From NCBI GenBank assembly GCA_964235675.1, contig CAXSEA010000213.1, forward strand, positions 1 through 6,379: a DNA stretch of 6,379 nucleotides, written 5' to 3'. A program made the translations under genes and the position numbers. Each line of letters begins with the position of its first letter. Positions within the stretch are counted from its first letter, which is position 1. Below, piece after piece: positions 6,099-6,379 of the stretch. The DNA comes from CAXSEA01 sp964235675. GTDB taxonomy: Bacteria; Armatimonadota; Armatimonadia; Armatimonadales; Capsulimonadaceae. The notes below the pieces were generated by a model. The model was given only the letters and a program-made list of their open reading frames with translations. It ran no database searches and was not told the DNA's origin.

Positions 6099-6379
6099 TT
6101 ACTCTCGTGTCAATGAAAATACGCCTTTGTTTGGGCGGATGTAGGCCGCTGCGCTGGGATAGACCCGCTGGACTTCCTCGAAGATTTGGAGGGCGATTTT
6201 TCGGTAGGAGGGATGTCCTCCCCGGCCCGTCCTGAGTTCGATGAAGTGGAAAAGTTCGCGGAGGTTCATGGTGGCGTGGGTGCGGACTCGGTAGGCGAGC
6301 GGGAGGGCGTAGGGAGCTTCGTCGGGGAAGTCGGCGGAGTAGAGGGCGTGGTAGGTTTCGGCGGCTTGGCGCATCGCGG
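6099..6379 (-). CDS. thyX: ThyX-like (FAD-dependent thymidylate synthase family) protein, C-terminal fragment cut by window edge
   Basis: The frame is open from the right edge to TAA at 6101-6099, about 93 codons; the true start lies outside. The segment APYALPLAYRVR, then ATMNLRELFHFIELRT and GHPSYRKIALQIFEEVQRVYP, follows the C-terminal pattern of the ThyX family: a helix beginning near ALP, N-x-R-E-L-x-H-F-I-E-L-R, then a helix with conserved R and P. Canonical ThyX has a glutamine/glutamate-rich AQ-x-EIR element where this has GHPSYR, so it is a divergent branch. ThyX makes dTMP from dUMP using methylenetetrahydrofolate and FAD. The flavin and dUMP motifs (RHRxxS) would lie upstream of the window. 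The last codons (GVFSLTRE) are AT-rich compared with the rest and may derive from the neighbouring low-GC segment. The protein could be a ThyX homologue that has lost activity; only the family assignment is supported. Confidence 0.75.
   Translation of the reverse strand, partial: AMRQAAETYHALYSADFPDEAPYALPLAYRVRTHATMNLRELFHFIELRTGRGGHPSYRKIALQIFEEVQRVYPSAAAYIRPNKGVFSLTRE

Noticed and set aside
5009..6103. Possible terminal repeats of an insertion (AGTAAG near 5009, CTTACT near 6098)
   Set aside because: The match is only six bases and no longer direct or inverted repeat was found at the two flanks, so no element ends are claimed.

Overview
The window is about 6.4 kb of a high-GC bacterial chromosome. 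By eye, one sampled stretch of the AAA+ gene has 40 G+C in 60 bases. It carries six protein genes (two cut by the window edges) and one tRNA-Ser gene. No gene here fixes the taxonomy. The single-exon genes, the Sec-type signal peptides and the sigma70-like tRNA promoter say bacterium. The mix of a free-living envelope-redox operon and a divergent ThyX C-terminus fits a soil or environmental lineage such as Armatimonadota, Chloroflexota or Acidobacteriota; this is only a weak inference.

Region 1 to 2947 (minus strand) is a compact operon for extracytoplasmic thiol-disulfide exchange. In transcription order it has a membrane-anchored or secreted TlpA/ResA-like thioredoxin (CGPC), a free-standing secreted DsbD N-terminal-type domain, and a full-length DsbD-type transmembrane electron carrier whose C-terminal thioredoxin domain is cut off by the left edge. 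The first two genes overlap by 4 bases (ATGA) and the next two are 9 bases apart. The likely logic is that DsbD carries electrons from cytoplasmic thioredoxin across the membrane to its own N-terminal domain and to the extra free domain and TlpA-like protein, which reduce substrates such as apocytochrome c. The operon contains two copies of the DsbD N-terminal domain.

Region 2948 to 3555 holds a tRNA-Ser(GCU) gene on the minus strand, with a clear promoter (TTGCAT, 17 bases, TATGAT) and a likely terminator. Beyond it is about 370 bases without a gene, filled with hairpins: two inverted copies of a 23-base hairpin unit, a nested palindrome between them, and a 9-bp stem just behind the AAA+ gene. 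It looks like dispersed palindromic repeat material.

Region 3556 to 4989 (minus) encodes a classic AAA+ ATPase with a TPR-like N-terminal half. After a divergent, AT-rich 90-base intergenic region comes a plus-strand gene (5080 to 6021) of strikingly lower GC (19 of 60 bases in 5281 to 5340). Its product has an N-terminal domain with a GGKDGGKD motif, possibly nuclease-like, and a second domain of unknown function. It looks like a recently acquired accessory gene and is the best candidate for something undescribed. The right end holds the C-terminal part of a ThyX-like (FAD-dependent thymidylate synthase family) protein on the minus strand, whose last codons are unusually AT-rich, as though the acquired segment had rewritten its 3' end.
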